64,000 nucleotides of DNA from Caldimonas brevitalea. Lineage in GTDB: Bacteria > Pseudomonadota > Gammaproteobacteria > Burkholderiales > Burkholderiaceae_C. The DNA is taken from positions 2,914,001-2,978,000 of the forward strand of contig NZ_CP011371.1 in the NCBI RefSeq assembly GCF_001017435.1. Direction: 5' to 3'. The notes beneath the pieces were generated by a model. It was not told the DNA's origin, searched no databases, and saw nothing but the letters and a program-made list of their open reading frames with translations. This document shows, piece by piece, positions 53,384 through 61,753 of this stretch; positions within the stretch are counted from its first letter, which is position 1, and each line of letters starts with the position of its first letter. The translations under genes were made by a program, and so were the position numbers.

Positions 53384-53824
53384 GTGACACATCGCCATCT
53401 CATCGTCTCCTTGCTGGGAGCTTGTGCCGTACTTGCGCTTCAGCCCGCCAGTGCTCAGACGTCCAAAGACACCTCTCAGGCGCCTGTGACCCGTCCGGAG
53501 GAGATGAAGATGGAGCGTGAGCAGTTCCTGCGAATGTACGTGTGGGACGAGGCCAGCTCGACCTGGAAACTCAAGAGTGGCGTGGAGCCCTCGCAGCCGC
53601 TCAAGAGTCCGGCCGAGATCAAGGCCGAACGCGAAGCGTTCCTGAGCCGGCACCGTTGGAACGATGAGGAGGGCGCGTGGAAGCCCGTCAACGGCCCGTC
53701 GCGGCCGACAAGCACGCTGACAACCGAACAACGGCGTGCCGAGACGGCAAGATTCATGAGCACGCACCGCTGGGACGAACGCAACCAGACCTGGGTGGAA
53801 CGCAAGGCCATGGAAAGGGAATGA
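53384..53824 (+). CDS. Small exported protein with three exact-period Phe/Trp repeats
   Basis: A 146-residue protein: signal peptide (1-24, cleavage at ASA-QT), then three repeats of F-[LM]-x4-W-[DN]-[ED]-x4-W. The marker residues are Phe48/Trp54/Trp61, Phe86/Trp92/Trp99 and Phe124/Trp130/Trp137, a period of exactly 38 residues. Each unit is preceded by a Glu/Arg-rich helix. No family is recognised. GTG 53384 has AAAGGAG five bases upstream and gives the signal peptide. It lies about 110 bases after DUF2950. Confidence 0.72.
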   Translation: MTHRHLIVSLLGACAVLALQPASAQTSKDTSQAPVTRPEEMKMEREQFLRMYVWDEASSTWKLKSGVEPSQPLKSPAEIKAEREAFLSRHRWNDEEGAWKPVNGPSRPTSTLTTEQRRAETARFMSTHRWDERNQTWVERKAMERE

Positions 53825-53842
53825 GGCTGGGCCGCCGGGACG

Positions 53843-53870
53843 AAAAAAAAGGGCTCCCCGAAGGGAGCCC
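53843..53870 (-). terminator. Rho-independent terminator of the flhDC operon
   Basis: Stem GGGCTCCC / GGGAGCCC with loop CGAA, preceded on the + strand by A8. Read on the - strand this is a hairpin followed by T8, correctly placed 92 bases past the flhC stop. It also lies just past the convergent repeat-protein gene. Confidence 0.88.
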
Positions 53871-53961
53871 GTGCAAGGCACAGCGGACTGTGCTTCTCTC
53901 AGGAGGAAACCACGACTAGGAGAAAAAGAAAAACGGTTCAATCACAAGAAATCGATCCGGA

Positions 53962-54504
53962 TCAGTGCTGCGGGATGTGCAGAGCGCCCGCGGCCTTGCC
54001 CTTGCCAGCCCGCGCCGGCGGATTGCACATGCCGCACACGAAGTGCTTGGCGATCTCGTGCGGATGCGTCACGAAGTGGCCGCCGCACTTGGAACACTTG
54101 GTCATCGTCAACATGCCGTTGTCGATGAACTTCACCAGCCGCCACGCACGCGTCACCGACAACAGCGGCTCCAGCCCCTGCGCCTGCGTCTGCTCGAGAT
54201 ACAACCGGTAGGCCTTGATGATGGTGTCGATCTCGTCGATCTCGGCCACCTTGTTCAGGTACTCGTGGATGTTCAGGAACAGCGAGGCATGGATATTCGG
54301 CTGCCAGGTCATGAACCAGTCGGTCGAGAACGGCAACTGGCCCTTGGACGGCGACTTGCCCGAGACTTCCTTGTACAAGCGCAGCAGCCGCTCATAAGAC
54401 AGATCGGTCTCCGACTCCAGCACCTGCAGACGAGCACCCAGTTGGATCAGCGTGACGGCACGGTCGATCTGCTTGGCTTCGCTCAGGATGCTCTTGCTGC
54501 GCAT
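53962..54504 (-). CDS. flhC: Flagellar transcriptional activator FlhC
   Basis: A 180-residue partner of FlhD. The FlhD4C2 complex activates class II flagellar operons with sigma-70. The four zinc ligands Cys137-x2-Cys140 and Cys157-x2-Cys160 (TKCSKCGG, VCGMCNPP) are present. The start MRSKSILSEAKQ at 54504 fits the family; an in-frame upstream ATG at 54528 is less likely. It follows flhD by 79 bases. A clear terminator lies downstream. The presence of flhDC rather than fleQ-type control fits Burkholderiales. Confidence 0.95.
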   Translation of the reverse strand: MRSKSILSEAKQIDRAVTLIQLGARLQVLESETDLSYERLLRLYKEVSGKSPSKGQLPFSTDWFMTWQPNIHASLFLNIHEYLNKVAEIDEIDTIIKAYRLYLEQTQAQGLEPLLSVTRAWRLVKFIDNGMLTMTKCSKCGGHFVTHPHEIAKHFVCGMCNPPARAGKGKAAGALHIPQH

Positions 54505-54583
54505 GATGGCTTTCGGTGTGAGGGTCAACGACGGGGCACGTGTGGCGGCGAAACGGGGCGGTCAGCCGGTCGGCTGACGGGAC

Positions 54584-54916
54584 TCAGGCGGCTTCTTGAT
54601 GCCGGCCGGCCAGCACGATGGCAGCGTGCAAGCGCGAAGTCGCGTCGTTGGCCGCGGCGCTCTTGCCGTGGTTGGTGAGCAGGCCCCACACCAGTTCGTC
54701 GTCGAAGCGGAAGCGGCACAGCAGGGTATTGCCCGACGCGATCTTCATCATCTGGGCCGGCGTCAGCACGCTCAGTAGGTCGGCGGTGTCTTCGCTCACG
54801 CCCAGGCGGAACAGCGCTTGTTCGCGATCGCTGCGGATCAGGTTCTGCGCCAGCATCAGATAGGACAGGTTGGCTTCGCGGATCTCGGTGAGGATCTGTT
54901 CGACGTTGGTGGTCAT
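54584..54916 (-). CDS. flhD: Flagellar transcriptional activator FlhD
   Basis: A 110-residue helical DNA-binding protein, FlhC partner. The N-terminus EQILTEIREANLSYLMLAQN and the FRLGVS / MMKIASGNTLLCRFRF segments are characteristic. Two tandem ATGs exist; 54916 has AGGAG at six-base spacing, 54919 at three, so 54916 is chosen. The upstream 487 bases probably hold the flhDC promoter and control region. Confidence 0.95.
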   Translation of the reverse strand: MTTNVEQILTEIREANLSYLMLAQNLIRSDREQALFRLGVSEDTADLLSVLTPAQMMKIASGNTLLCRFRFDDELVWGLLTNHGKSAAANDATSRLHAAIVLAGRHQEAA

Positions 54917-55403
54917 CATCTGCTCCTGGTCTCTACTGCTGCTGCTGTCCGAATCGCTTCGTGGGGTGCAGGACGTTGTGGCCTGCGATGGAATGAATTC
55001 TGGACTTCGGCCCGGTTTCGTAACATCAGCTTGCTTCTGTGCGCCGTGTCCCCCGGATCTCACACGCCGTGTCAGACAACTTCCTACAGGACGGGCCGAG
55101 AGGCCCCTTATTTCCGGCTCAAGTCGACAGAGGGTGCAGTCGAATGATCGGCGGCGACCGACCGGCCCGAAGAGGCGCGGAGAGCGGCGGCCGCAGGCGT
55201 GGTGGTGGCCTGGCCGGGCACGGCCTGAAAGTCGGGGAGGGGGAGCCGAGGGCGGCGGGAGGCGCGCCCGGACCAGCGGCTGGGGCGGTTTTGCCCGCAG
55301 CGCCAGGGGGTGCGGGAAAGGAGCGGGTGACAGCAGAACCGGGTGGCTGGCCGTTCAAGCGCCAGCCGACGCCCGCGGGAGCCGTTCAGCGGAGGGCCCC
55401 CTG
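54917..55403. other. flhDC upstream region
   Basis: 487 bases between flhD and a small hypothetical gene. No gene or RNA is recognised. The part between about 55160 and 55330 is very GC-rich with many GGC/GCC repeats. The promoter of flhDC must be here but no confident -35/-10 pair can be assigned by eye. Confidence 0.4.
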
Positions 55404-55583
55404 TCACTCCATGATGGGCACGATTTTGAAGACGTCGGCTTCTGGCCACCGCTGTGCAGCGAGCGCGCGCGCCGTCGCGACGGCCTGTTCGCGTTCCACC
55501 TGCTTGATTTCCAGCCATTGCGGGCCGCTGTCGCTTGCCGGATATTTGAAGGCCACCAGCCAGCCTGTGATCTCGCCGAACAT
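55404..55583 (-). CDS. Hypothetical 59-residue protein
   Basis: A small soluble protein with an EITGWLVAFKYPASDSGPQW opening and the helix REQAVATARALAAQRWPEAD. The pattern suggests a small alpha/beta protein, but no family is recognised. The start at 55583 (MFGEITGW) is preferred because the upstream extension is very basic and unlike the rest. It stands alone between the flhDC region and the DksA-like gene. Confidence 0.5.
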   Translation of the reverse strand: MFGEITGWLVAFKYPASDSGPQWLEIKQVEREQAVATARALAAQRWPEADVFKIVPIME

Positions 55584-55736
55584 GAGTTCTCGCCATCCCG
55601 GACGCGACTTGCGTCGCCTTAGGTGGCATGGTATCGGCCGGCCGGTGCGCCCGCGCGACGCTATCGCAATGGCGCGGAAAATTGCCGCGAAAAGGTGCAC
55701 GGGGGCGGGCAGGGCTTTGCCGGGGCGGCGGCTCGG

Positions 55737-56123
55737 TCAGCCGGGGTCGCGCAGCACGGTGGGATGGTTGCGCTCGTAGACCGACTGACAGTCAGCGCAA
55801 CGCGACGCCGTGGGCTGCGCCATCAGACGGCGGTAGTCGATGTCCTGCCCGCAGTCGATACATTCGCCGTAGCTGCCGTCAGCGATGCGTCGTCGCGCGC
55901 CGTCGATGTCGACCAGCTCCACCACATCACGTTCCATTTCGACATGGCGGATGCCGTCTTGCAGGTGTGCGGTGGCGGCGTCACCCTGATCGCCGACCAC
56001 GCCGGCCTGCTCGATCTCCCGTTCCGCGTTGGCCTCACGCGCCAGCCGGATCTCACCCTGCAACTGCGCTTCACGTTGCGACAGCAAGTCTCTGACGGTC
56101 TGCAACTGCTCTTCTGACAACAT
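55737..56123 (-). CDS. DksA/TraR-family C4 zinc finger protein
   Basis: A 128-residue protein: N-terminal helical hairpin (about 1-75), then a C4 zinc finger with Cys88-x2-Cys91 and Cys109-x2-Cys112 (ECIDCGQDIDYRRL, SRCADCQSVYE). DksA-type proteins enter the RNA polymerase secondary channel and modify promoter response, with or without ppGpp. The hairpin tip lacks the exact DxxDxA signature of DksA and instead carries VVGDQGDAATAH, so it is a paralogue. ATG at 56123 has AAAGGG five bases upstream. Confidence 0.85.
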   Translation of the reverse strand: MLSEEQLQTVRDLLSQREAQLQGEIRLAREANAEREIEQAGVVGDQGDAATAHLQDGIRHVEMERDVVELVDIDGARRRIADGSYGECIDCGQDIDYRRLMAQPTASRCADCQSVYERNHPTVLRDPG

Positions 56124-56478
56124 GCTCACCCTTTCCTGCCTCGAGCGGCGTGATGAGAGCGGCGGCGGCGCCGCCTTGCTTCGTCAACGTAGAAGCAGCA
56201 AATTAGAGGCCGGGGTGCGTTTGATCGCGCGGCATGCGGGTCGGCGGAGCAGAGTCCACCGCGAGGAGCGGCGTCATCTTGGGCCGGGGCGCGTCGCGGT
56301 GCGCCTGACGCTCGCGATGACGCGCCGTTGACGAGCTGGCTGAGGACCGTAGAGCAGGGGCCCGGGCCGGCCGCCTCCTGCAGCCAAGGCCGACCTCCGC
56401 CCCCACGCCGCCCAACCTGTGGAAGCGGGCGTACCGCATCCTGCCGAGCCCGCGGTACGACGGGCCCGGCGCGAGCGT
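56124..56478. other. Intergenic region between DksA-like and kinase genes
   Basis: 355 bases downstream of the kinase stop and upstream of the DksA-like gene on the same strand. It probably carries the DksA-like gene promoter. No gene, RNA or clear terminator is seen. Confidence 0.4.
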
Positions 56479-58569
56479 TCACTCGTCGACCTCGTCTTGC
56501 GCGCGCAGCCGCACGCACTGGGGGTGGTTGAGGTACTGCCCCTTCTTGCACTGCGTCTGCATGCAGTAGTAAAGCGAGAAGTTCGTTCTCGGCTCACACA
56601 ACGCGCGCGGATTGCTCGGCTCGGTCGCGGCCACGCGGCGGCCCGGGGCATTCGGGTTGGCGCCTGCCTCCGCGCCGGGAGGGGGAGTGCCTGCCGCCAC
56701 GCCCGGTCCAGGCGTGGGCGTTGCAGCGACAGCGCCGGGCGCCGCCGGGGTTGGTTCGGCAGGCGGAGGCGCGGGCGTCGCCGCGGTTGTTGCCGCGGTT
56801 GTTGCCGGCGGTGTGGCGGCGGGCGGTGTCACCGCCGGGGGTGTGGCGGGTGGCGTGGCGGCCACCGTCGGGGCCGGCGGCGATACCGTCCCCGCTGCCG
56901 CCGGCGGCGTAGTAGTGGTCGCGGTGGGCGAGGGGGGCGTGGCCGTTGCTGCAGGCGGCGTGGTGGCGGGCGCGACGCCCGTCGGTTGTTCCTGCTGCGG
57001 CGGCCGGTTCACGCCCGCGACGGCTGCCGGCGGGGTGGCTTCGGCGCCAGGCGGGGTTCCGGTCGCTCGAGGCCCGGTTTCGCCGGCAGCACCGCCGCCC
57101 GGGGCGGCAGGCGTTACCGGACGAGGGGCGGGCGGGGGCGGGGTGGTCGTCCCCGACTGGCCATAGGACGTCCCCGCGATCTGCCGCATCAGCGCTGCGG
57201 CCTTGCGCTCCTCGTTCCATTTCCAGCCGCCGAGGCCCAGCGCCACCAGCACCGCGAACCCGAGGGCCCAGTGGGTCAGACGACCGCTGCCCCCCGCATT
57301 GCCGTCGGCAACCATCTCGTCACCAGGACGCGTCGCGGTCCAACGTTCCGGGTCTTCCTTCGTCGCAGGCGGCAACGAGCCGAGGGCCACGTTGAGGGCG
57401 GCCATCACCGCTTCGTCGGACGGCACCTCATCCGGCCGCTGTGGCGTGAAGGGCGGTGCGGCAGGGGGCGGGGTGCCCGGGGTTGCCCCCGCGCCGCCGG
57501 GAAAGACGGTGAACACCGGCGGCCCGTCCTGCGGCCCGCGCTGGGTGGCGGCGCGCCGGGCAGCCGTTGCGGCCACGGCAGCATCGCGCGCGGGGCCCGC
57601 CTGATTCAGCGCTTGCCTCAACTCGTCGACGCTTTGGGGCCTGTCCTGTGGGCGGACCGACAGCGCCCAGTCGATCGCCGCAAGGAACGGCGCGCTGTAG
57701 CTCAGCCCCGGATAGACCGCCTGCAGCGACTGCACCACCTCCGACAGGGGTTGGAGCTGGTCGTCGACCGCTCGCACCGTCGAAGGCAGCGGCGAACGAC
57801 CGCTGATGCAGTAGTAAACCACGGCCGCCAGTGCGTAGAGATCGGTCCAGGGGCCCTGTTGCAGGTGGCCTGCCTCGGCGTACTGCTCGATCGGGGCGAA
57901 CGCCGGCTTGAGGATGGCGGTGAGGGTCTGCGTCTTGTCGCCGATCACGCGGCGTGCGGCGCCGAAATCGAGCAGCACCGGTCGCCCGTCGGTCAGCAGG
58001 AGGATGTTGTCGGGGGCGATGTCGCGGTGGTAGCAGGATGCCGCATGCAGCACGTCGAGCGCGCCCATCAGCGACTCGAGCAGGTTGCGCAGCCATGCTT
58101 CGTCCGGCGGCGTGCGCATCGCCATGCGCGCCGCGGCCAAGGTCGGCCCCTCGTAATACGGCATCACCATATAGGCGGTGCCGTTGGCCTCCCAGAAGCG
58201 GTAGACGCGCACCAGCGACGGATGATCGAAGCGGGCCAGCAGCCGGGCCTCGTTCACGAAGGAGCGCAGGCCCAGGGCGAAGGTTTCGGCGTGGGAAGAG
58301 GCGCGCAACGTCACATACGAGCGGGCACCGCGCGACGCGAGCGCGGCCGGCAAGTATTCCTTCACCGCGACGTGACGCTGCAGGTCGTGGTCGACCGCCA
58401 GGTAGACGATGCCGAAGCCGCCCTCGCCGAGCACGTGCTGCACTTCGTATTCCGCCACGCGCGCACCGGGCTGCAGCGCGTCCTGACTGGGCGCGGCCTG
58501 CACCTGCGTCGGCTCGAAGCCGGCGGCGTACGCCTGTGGGGAAACGGACTGTTGGGATGGATAGGTCAT
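56479..58569 (-). CDS. Membrane Ser/Thr protein kinase with variant catalytic loop
   Basis: A 696-residue Hanks-type kinase. Kinase features are the glycine loop LGEGGFG (47-53), ATP-binding Lys70 in VAVKEY, Glu107, catalytic loop YHRDIAPDNILLL (His181-Asp183-Asn188) and DFGAARR (201). The usual Lys or Ser after HRDI is Ala185. A long Pro/Ala/Thr-rich region (about 350-640) is interrupted by one membrane helix near WALGFAVLVALGLGGWKW. The C-terminal 40 residues contain four Cys (CEPRTNFSLYYCMQTQCKKG...CVR) in a probably extracytoplasmic position. ATG 58569 is chosen; GTG at 58620 is possible, and neither has a clear SD. No phosphatase gene is adjacent. Confidence 0.87.
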   Translation of the reverse strand: MTYPSQQSVSPQAYAAGFEPTQVQAAPSQDALQPGARVAEYEVQHVLGEGGFGIVYLAVDHDLQRHVAVKEYLPAALASRGARSYVTLRASSHAETFALGLRSFVNEARLLARFDHPSLVRVYRFWEANGTAYMVMPYYEGPTLAAARMAMRTPPDEAWLRNLLESLMGALDVLHAASCYHRDIAPDNILLLTDGRPVLLDFGAARRVIGDKTQTLTAILKPAFAPIEQYAEAGHLQQGPWTDLYALAAVVYYCISGRSPLPSTVRAVDDQLQPLSEVVQSLQAVYPGLSYSAPFLAAIDWALSVRPQDRPQSVDELRQALNQAGPARDAAVAATAARRAATQRGPQDGPPVFTVFPGGAGATPGTPPPAAPPFTPQRPDEVPSDEAVMAALNVALGSLPPATKEDPERWTATRPGDEMVADGNAGGSGRLTHWALGFAVLVALGLGGWKWNEERKAAALMRQIAGTSYGQSGTTTPPPPAPRPVTPAAPGGGAAGETGPRATGTPPGAEATPPAAVAGVNRPPQQEQPTGVAPATTPPAATATPPSPTATTTTPPAAAGTVSPPAPTVAATPPATPPAVTPPAATPPATTAATTAATPAPPPAEPTPAAPGAVAATPTPGPGVAAGTPPPGAEAGANPNAPGRRVAATEPSNPRALCEPRTNFSLYYCMQTQCKKGQYLNHPQCVRLRAQDEVDE

Positions 58570-58849
58570 CGAATCGGAGCGCTGAACTATGTCGTTGGCC
58601 AGGTTCGGCGCAAGAGCCACTCAGCAATTGATTGTGACCGTTTATAGACGAAAGCCGGCCAGAAACCGTTGCCAAGGGTGACCTTGCCAGGGCACTCGCG
58701 GCGGAGCATGAGGCTTTTGCTCGCCGCAGGCCCGTGCTCCGACACAAACCCTTCGAATCAGAAAGAAATATCCACTTTCGGACGTTTCGTTTTGATGCGG
58801 ACGTCTGTCTCGGTGCCGCGACGCCCGAGAGCCTGCACAAGGCTCGCGT

Positions 58850-58864
58850 GCAAGCTTAGCTTGC
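58850..58864. repeat. Short palindrome past small membrane protein gene
   Basis: GCAAGCT-T-AGCTTGC, perfect 7-base arms, just beyond the stop of the - strand gene at 58867. Possible weak transcription end. Confidence 0.3.
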
Positions 58865-58866
58865 CA

Positions 58867-59232
58867 TCAGAACGAAGCTTCGCTGCTCCCCGACTGCGCG
58901 ACCGGCGCTCCCAGCAGGGTGGGCGACTCGTTGACGCGTTGTCCGCGGTCGGAGCCCATCGCGACCGCGGCCGTGACTTCCGCGCGCTCGACCTGAGGCT
59001 TGCGTCGCAGGTCCCACGCAAGTTGCAGCGTGACCACCGCACCGCCGCCGGCCAGAATGCAGTAGATCAGCACTTCGTTAGGGTGACGGCTGGCGGCCTC
59101 GGGGACCAAGAGGCAGACGGCCAGAGCACCCCATGACACCGCACGCTGGCGGTTCCAGTTCAACGTCGCCTGGAGCGACAACAAGCCGAGCATGCCGGCC
59201 AGCAGCAAGGCTTCGAGCGATTCCTGTTCCAT
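58867..59232 (-). CDS. Hypothetical small membrane protein
   Basis: A 121-residue protein with two or three membrane helices (about 9-27, 36-50 and 59-78), a basic loop and a hydrophilic C-terminal tail of about 40 residues ending in SEASF. No family is recognised. ATG 59232 has GGAGGGAG eight bases upstream. It lies between the Ser/Thr kinase and the receiver protein, divergent from the latter. Confidence 0.62.
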   Translation of the reverse strand: MEQESLEALLLAGMLGLLSLQATLNWNRQRAVSWGALAVCLLVPEAASRHPNEVLIYCILAGGGAVVTLQLAWDLRRKPQVERAEVTAAVAMGSDRGQRVNESPTLLGAPVAQSGSSEASF

Positions 59233-59462
59233 CGTGAACTCCCTCCGCACCGCCCCCCGGCGGTTGCATCGAGGCTAGGAGCAAAACCAGTGCCCGATTT
59301 TCGTGAGCCGGTGCTCACCGGGCAGCGCGCGCCGCTCGGAAGATCCGCCGGGAGGCACATGCGACCCCAACAACAGGTCGCGCATAAATCGCCGGCCCTG
59401 ATCAGCAGAACTTGCAGCGAGCCGTTGCATACCGTTGCCAGACCGTCGTTACGGAAACAGGA

Positions 59463-60788
59463 ATGGAGCTTGCTTCGTTACACAGACCAGAGCCGACACC
59501 TTTCGCCGTCCACCCCTCCATGCAGCCCCCGCCCGACGAGTTCGATCTGAGCCAGCTGCTCACCCGGTCGGCGCGACTCGCCTTGCCGGCGGCCCAGGCC
59601 AATGGTCTGCAGTTTCTGTTCGACTATGAGGGCGACCTGCCTTGGGTGCGTGGGGACGAGGCCGTACTCACCGAGCTGGTGCACGATCTGCTGGCCGAGG
59701 GCGTGTCGATGACCTCGACGGGTCATTTGTTCTTTACCACCGAGGTCACCGTCGTTGACGCCCGAAGCTGCCGCATGGTGCTGCGGGCGGCCAGCACCGC
59801 GGTCTTGCGCGATGCGCCACAGATCTCCGCCGCCTGCAATGCGTCCCAAGGCGTGCGTGGTCGGCTCGATGAGAGCGTGGGGCGTGCCCACGTGCAGGGA
59901 CTGGATGTCGAGCTGAGTTTGCAAACCTTTCCCGGTGATGGCACCGTGATCCGGCTCGAATGCACGCTGCCCGTGACCCGCTGGATACCGCAGCAGGCCG
60001 ACGCCCGTCAGGCGCGAGCCTGGCTGGTGGCCGACCCGCCGTCGGCGTTCGAATCCCTGACGCGCCGTTTGCAGCGACTCGGCTGGTACACGAGTGCGTT
60101 CCGCACGCCCGCTGATGCCCTGACGCAGATCGCTCAGATCCAGGCCGGGCGGGGGACGGCGCCGGCCTTGGTGGTAGCAAGAGGTGTTTCCGGCTTGCCG
60201 TTGGATGAATTCTCGACGCTCGCCTTGCGCCTGCCGCGGACGGTGCAAGTGGTCCTGGCATTGCTGCCCGGCATCGTTCCCGAGGCCGCGCTGCCGGCAA
60301 CGGTGGACGTGCGCGTCGCGCCGTTCAGCCCCCAGGAACTGCTCGAAATGACCGAGCTGGCGTGTTCCCACACCGTCACACCGACGGGTGAGACCCGGCC
60401 CGCGCCACTCGGGCTGTCAGACCGCAAGCGCATCCTGGTGGCCGAGGACAACCCGGTGAACCAGATCGTCGCCAAAGAAATGCTGCAGGTGCTCGGGTTC
60501 GAGGTCGCGATCGCCGCCGACGGCTTCGAGGCGGTGGAGTCCTGCCGGCGAGAAGCGCCCGACGCGGTGCTGATGGACATTCAAATGCCACGCCTCGACG
60601 GCCTGCAGGCGAGCCGCGCGCTGCGGGAACTGCAGCGCCGGGGCGAACTGCCCGAGTTCCCCATCATCGGCGCCACCGCCAGTCCCACCACCTCCGAAGA
60701 GTGCCGGGCCAACGGCATGCAGGGCTTCGTCTCCAAGCCGCTCGACATGAACGAACTCGCGAACGAATTGCGCGAGTGCATACGCTGA
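59463..60788 (+). CDS. Receiver-domain protein with degenerate kinase-like N-terminus
   Basis: A 441-residue protein. The C-terminal receiver domain (323-441) is intact: Glu328-Asp329 (VAEDNPVNQ), phospho-acceptor Asp372 (VLMDIQMPRLDG), Thr405 and Lys425 (VSKPLD). The middle region (about 185-300) looks like a second receiver without the acidic residues. The first 170 residues resemble the ATP-binding domain of hybrid kinases but lack the HisKA domain, the N-box Asn and DxGxG. It is probably a signalling adaptor derived from a hybrid kinase. ATG 59463 (MELASLHRP) is the likely start. Confidence 0.75.
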   Translation: MELASLHRPEPTPFAVHPSMQPPPDEFDLSQLLTRSARLALPAAQANGLQFLFDYEGDLPWVRGDEAVLTELVHDLLAEGVSMTSTGHLFFTTEVTVVDARSCRMVLRAASTAVLRDAPQISAACNASQGVRGRLDESVGRAHVQGLDVELSLQTFPGDGTVIRLECTLPVTRWIPQQADARQARAWLVADPPSAFESLTRRLQRLGWYTSAFRTPADALTQIAQIQAGRGTAPALVVARGVSGLPLDEFSTLALRLPRTVQVVLALLPGIVPEAALPATVDVRVAPFSPQELLEMTELACSHTVTPTGETRPAPLGLSDRKRILVAEDNPVNQIVAKEMLQVLGFEVAIAADGFEAVESCRREAPDAVLMDIQMPRLDGLQASRALRELQRRGELPEFPIIGATASPTTSEECRANGMQGFVSKPLDMNELANELRECIR

Positions 60789-60885
60789 CCGCGGCCGAAA
60801 CGTCCGCTACGCAGAACAATGGCCCGACTGTCGGGTCGGCAGCCCCCAAACTTTGACAGATGCCCCTGCGTATGGTTGCGAATTC

Positions 60886-60909
60886 GACCAACAGGGTCGA
60901 CGGTTGGTC
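60886..60909. promoter_or_regulatory. Inverted repeat upstream of hemerythrin gene
   Basis: GACCAAC-N10-GTTGGTC, perfect 7-base arms, followed by TATATT at 60911-60916, a good -10-like hexamer. It lies 145 bases before the hemerythrin start and is a candidate operator overlapping its promoter. Confidence 0.4.
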
Positions 60910-61053
60910 CTATATTGGGGGTTCCGTCGTCGCCCCCAGCGCGAGGAAGTGTCGCGGCTCGGGTTCTCCCGTACGACGCAGCGAACACCGATCGATCTCG
61001 ATCCACCACACCAAGGCTCCGGCGGTTCGCCGGGCTGGTAACAGGAGACTTGT

Positions 61054-61668
61054 ATGCTGGCTGCACAATGCGTGTGCTCGCTGTTGCAGGCAGAGCATTC
61101 GGTGATCCGTCAGACCCTCGCGACGCTCGACGAAGTACTCCGGGCCCAGGGGTGGCGACAGCCAGGCGCTCCGTTGAACAAACTCCGCACCTTGATGCGC
61201 TTCCTGAAGAGCTTCCAGGATGGCAATCACCGGCCGAAGGAGAACGACCACCTGCTGCCGGTGATGCGAGGCCGCTGCACCGAGGCGGACCGGGTCATCG
61301 CCGCGCTGGAAGATGCCCAGTTGCAGGGCAACCAGCTGCTGTCCCGGGCGCTGCGCCTGATCGACGGTGTCGCCGCTGGCGAGGCGGCGCTGGCCGTCGA
61401 GTTTGCCGCTGTGATGAAGCAACACGAGGCCCAGGTCCTGCGCCAACTCGACAGCGAAGACCATGTGCTGTTCTCGCTCGCGCGCCAGCTGTTGAGTGAA
61501 GAAGAGTGGTCGACCATTGCGTCGGCGATGTCGCGCATGCCGTATCCGCCCAACCTGCCGTACGAGCCGAGCCGCCCGGAGCTGGCCCACATGACGCCTG
61601 CCTCGCTCCAGCGCCCCGTGCCTCATGTGGCGGCGGCCCGCGCGCCGGCAGAGTTGCGGCCTCGCTGA
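61054..61668 (+). CDS. Hemerythrin HHE-domain protein
   Basis: A 204-residue four-helix protein with the ligands of an HHE diiron site: His15 (AEHSVIR), His59 and Glu63 (GNHRPKENDHLLP), His66, His124 (KQHEAQVLRQL) and His137 (SEDHVLF). Such proteins bind oxygen, NO or sense redox/iron. The C-terminal 50 residues are Pro-rich and probably disordered. No partner gene is adjacent; a likely promoter and palindrome lie upstream at 60886. Confidence 0.85.
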   Translation: MLAAQCVCSLLQAEHSVIRQTLATLDEVLRAQGWRQPGAPLNKLRTLMRFLKSFQDGNHRPKENDHLLPVMRGRCTEADRVIAALEDAQLQGNQLLSRALRLIDGVAAGEAALAVEFAAVMKQHEAQVLRQLDSEDHVLFSLARQLLSEEEWSTIASAMSRMPYPPNLPYEPSRPELAHMTPASLQRPVPHVAAARAPAELRPR

Positions 61669-61753
61669 GGGCCGCTGAGCCGGGCCGCCGGGCACTGATG
61701 AAGCGACCGAACTCGCCCCTGCGGCGCTTGCTTGTGTTCTGTCGAGGCTCTGC

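Noticed and set aside
29907..53824. Accessory region as an integrated mobile island
   Set aside because: No integrase, transposase, tRNA-flanked attachment site or phage gene was found, and base composition looks like the rest of the window; only the 45-base palindrome hints at mobility.
55115..55150. FliA-like promoter TCAAG-N15-GTCGAA upstream of flhDC
   Set aside because: Direction is away from flhDC, the -10 match to GCCGATAA is poor and no + strand gene follows.
60853..61041. 62-codon frame between the receiver protein and hemerythrin genes
   Set aside because: TTG start without SD, no family, and it overlaps the likely hemerythrin promoter.
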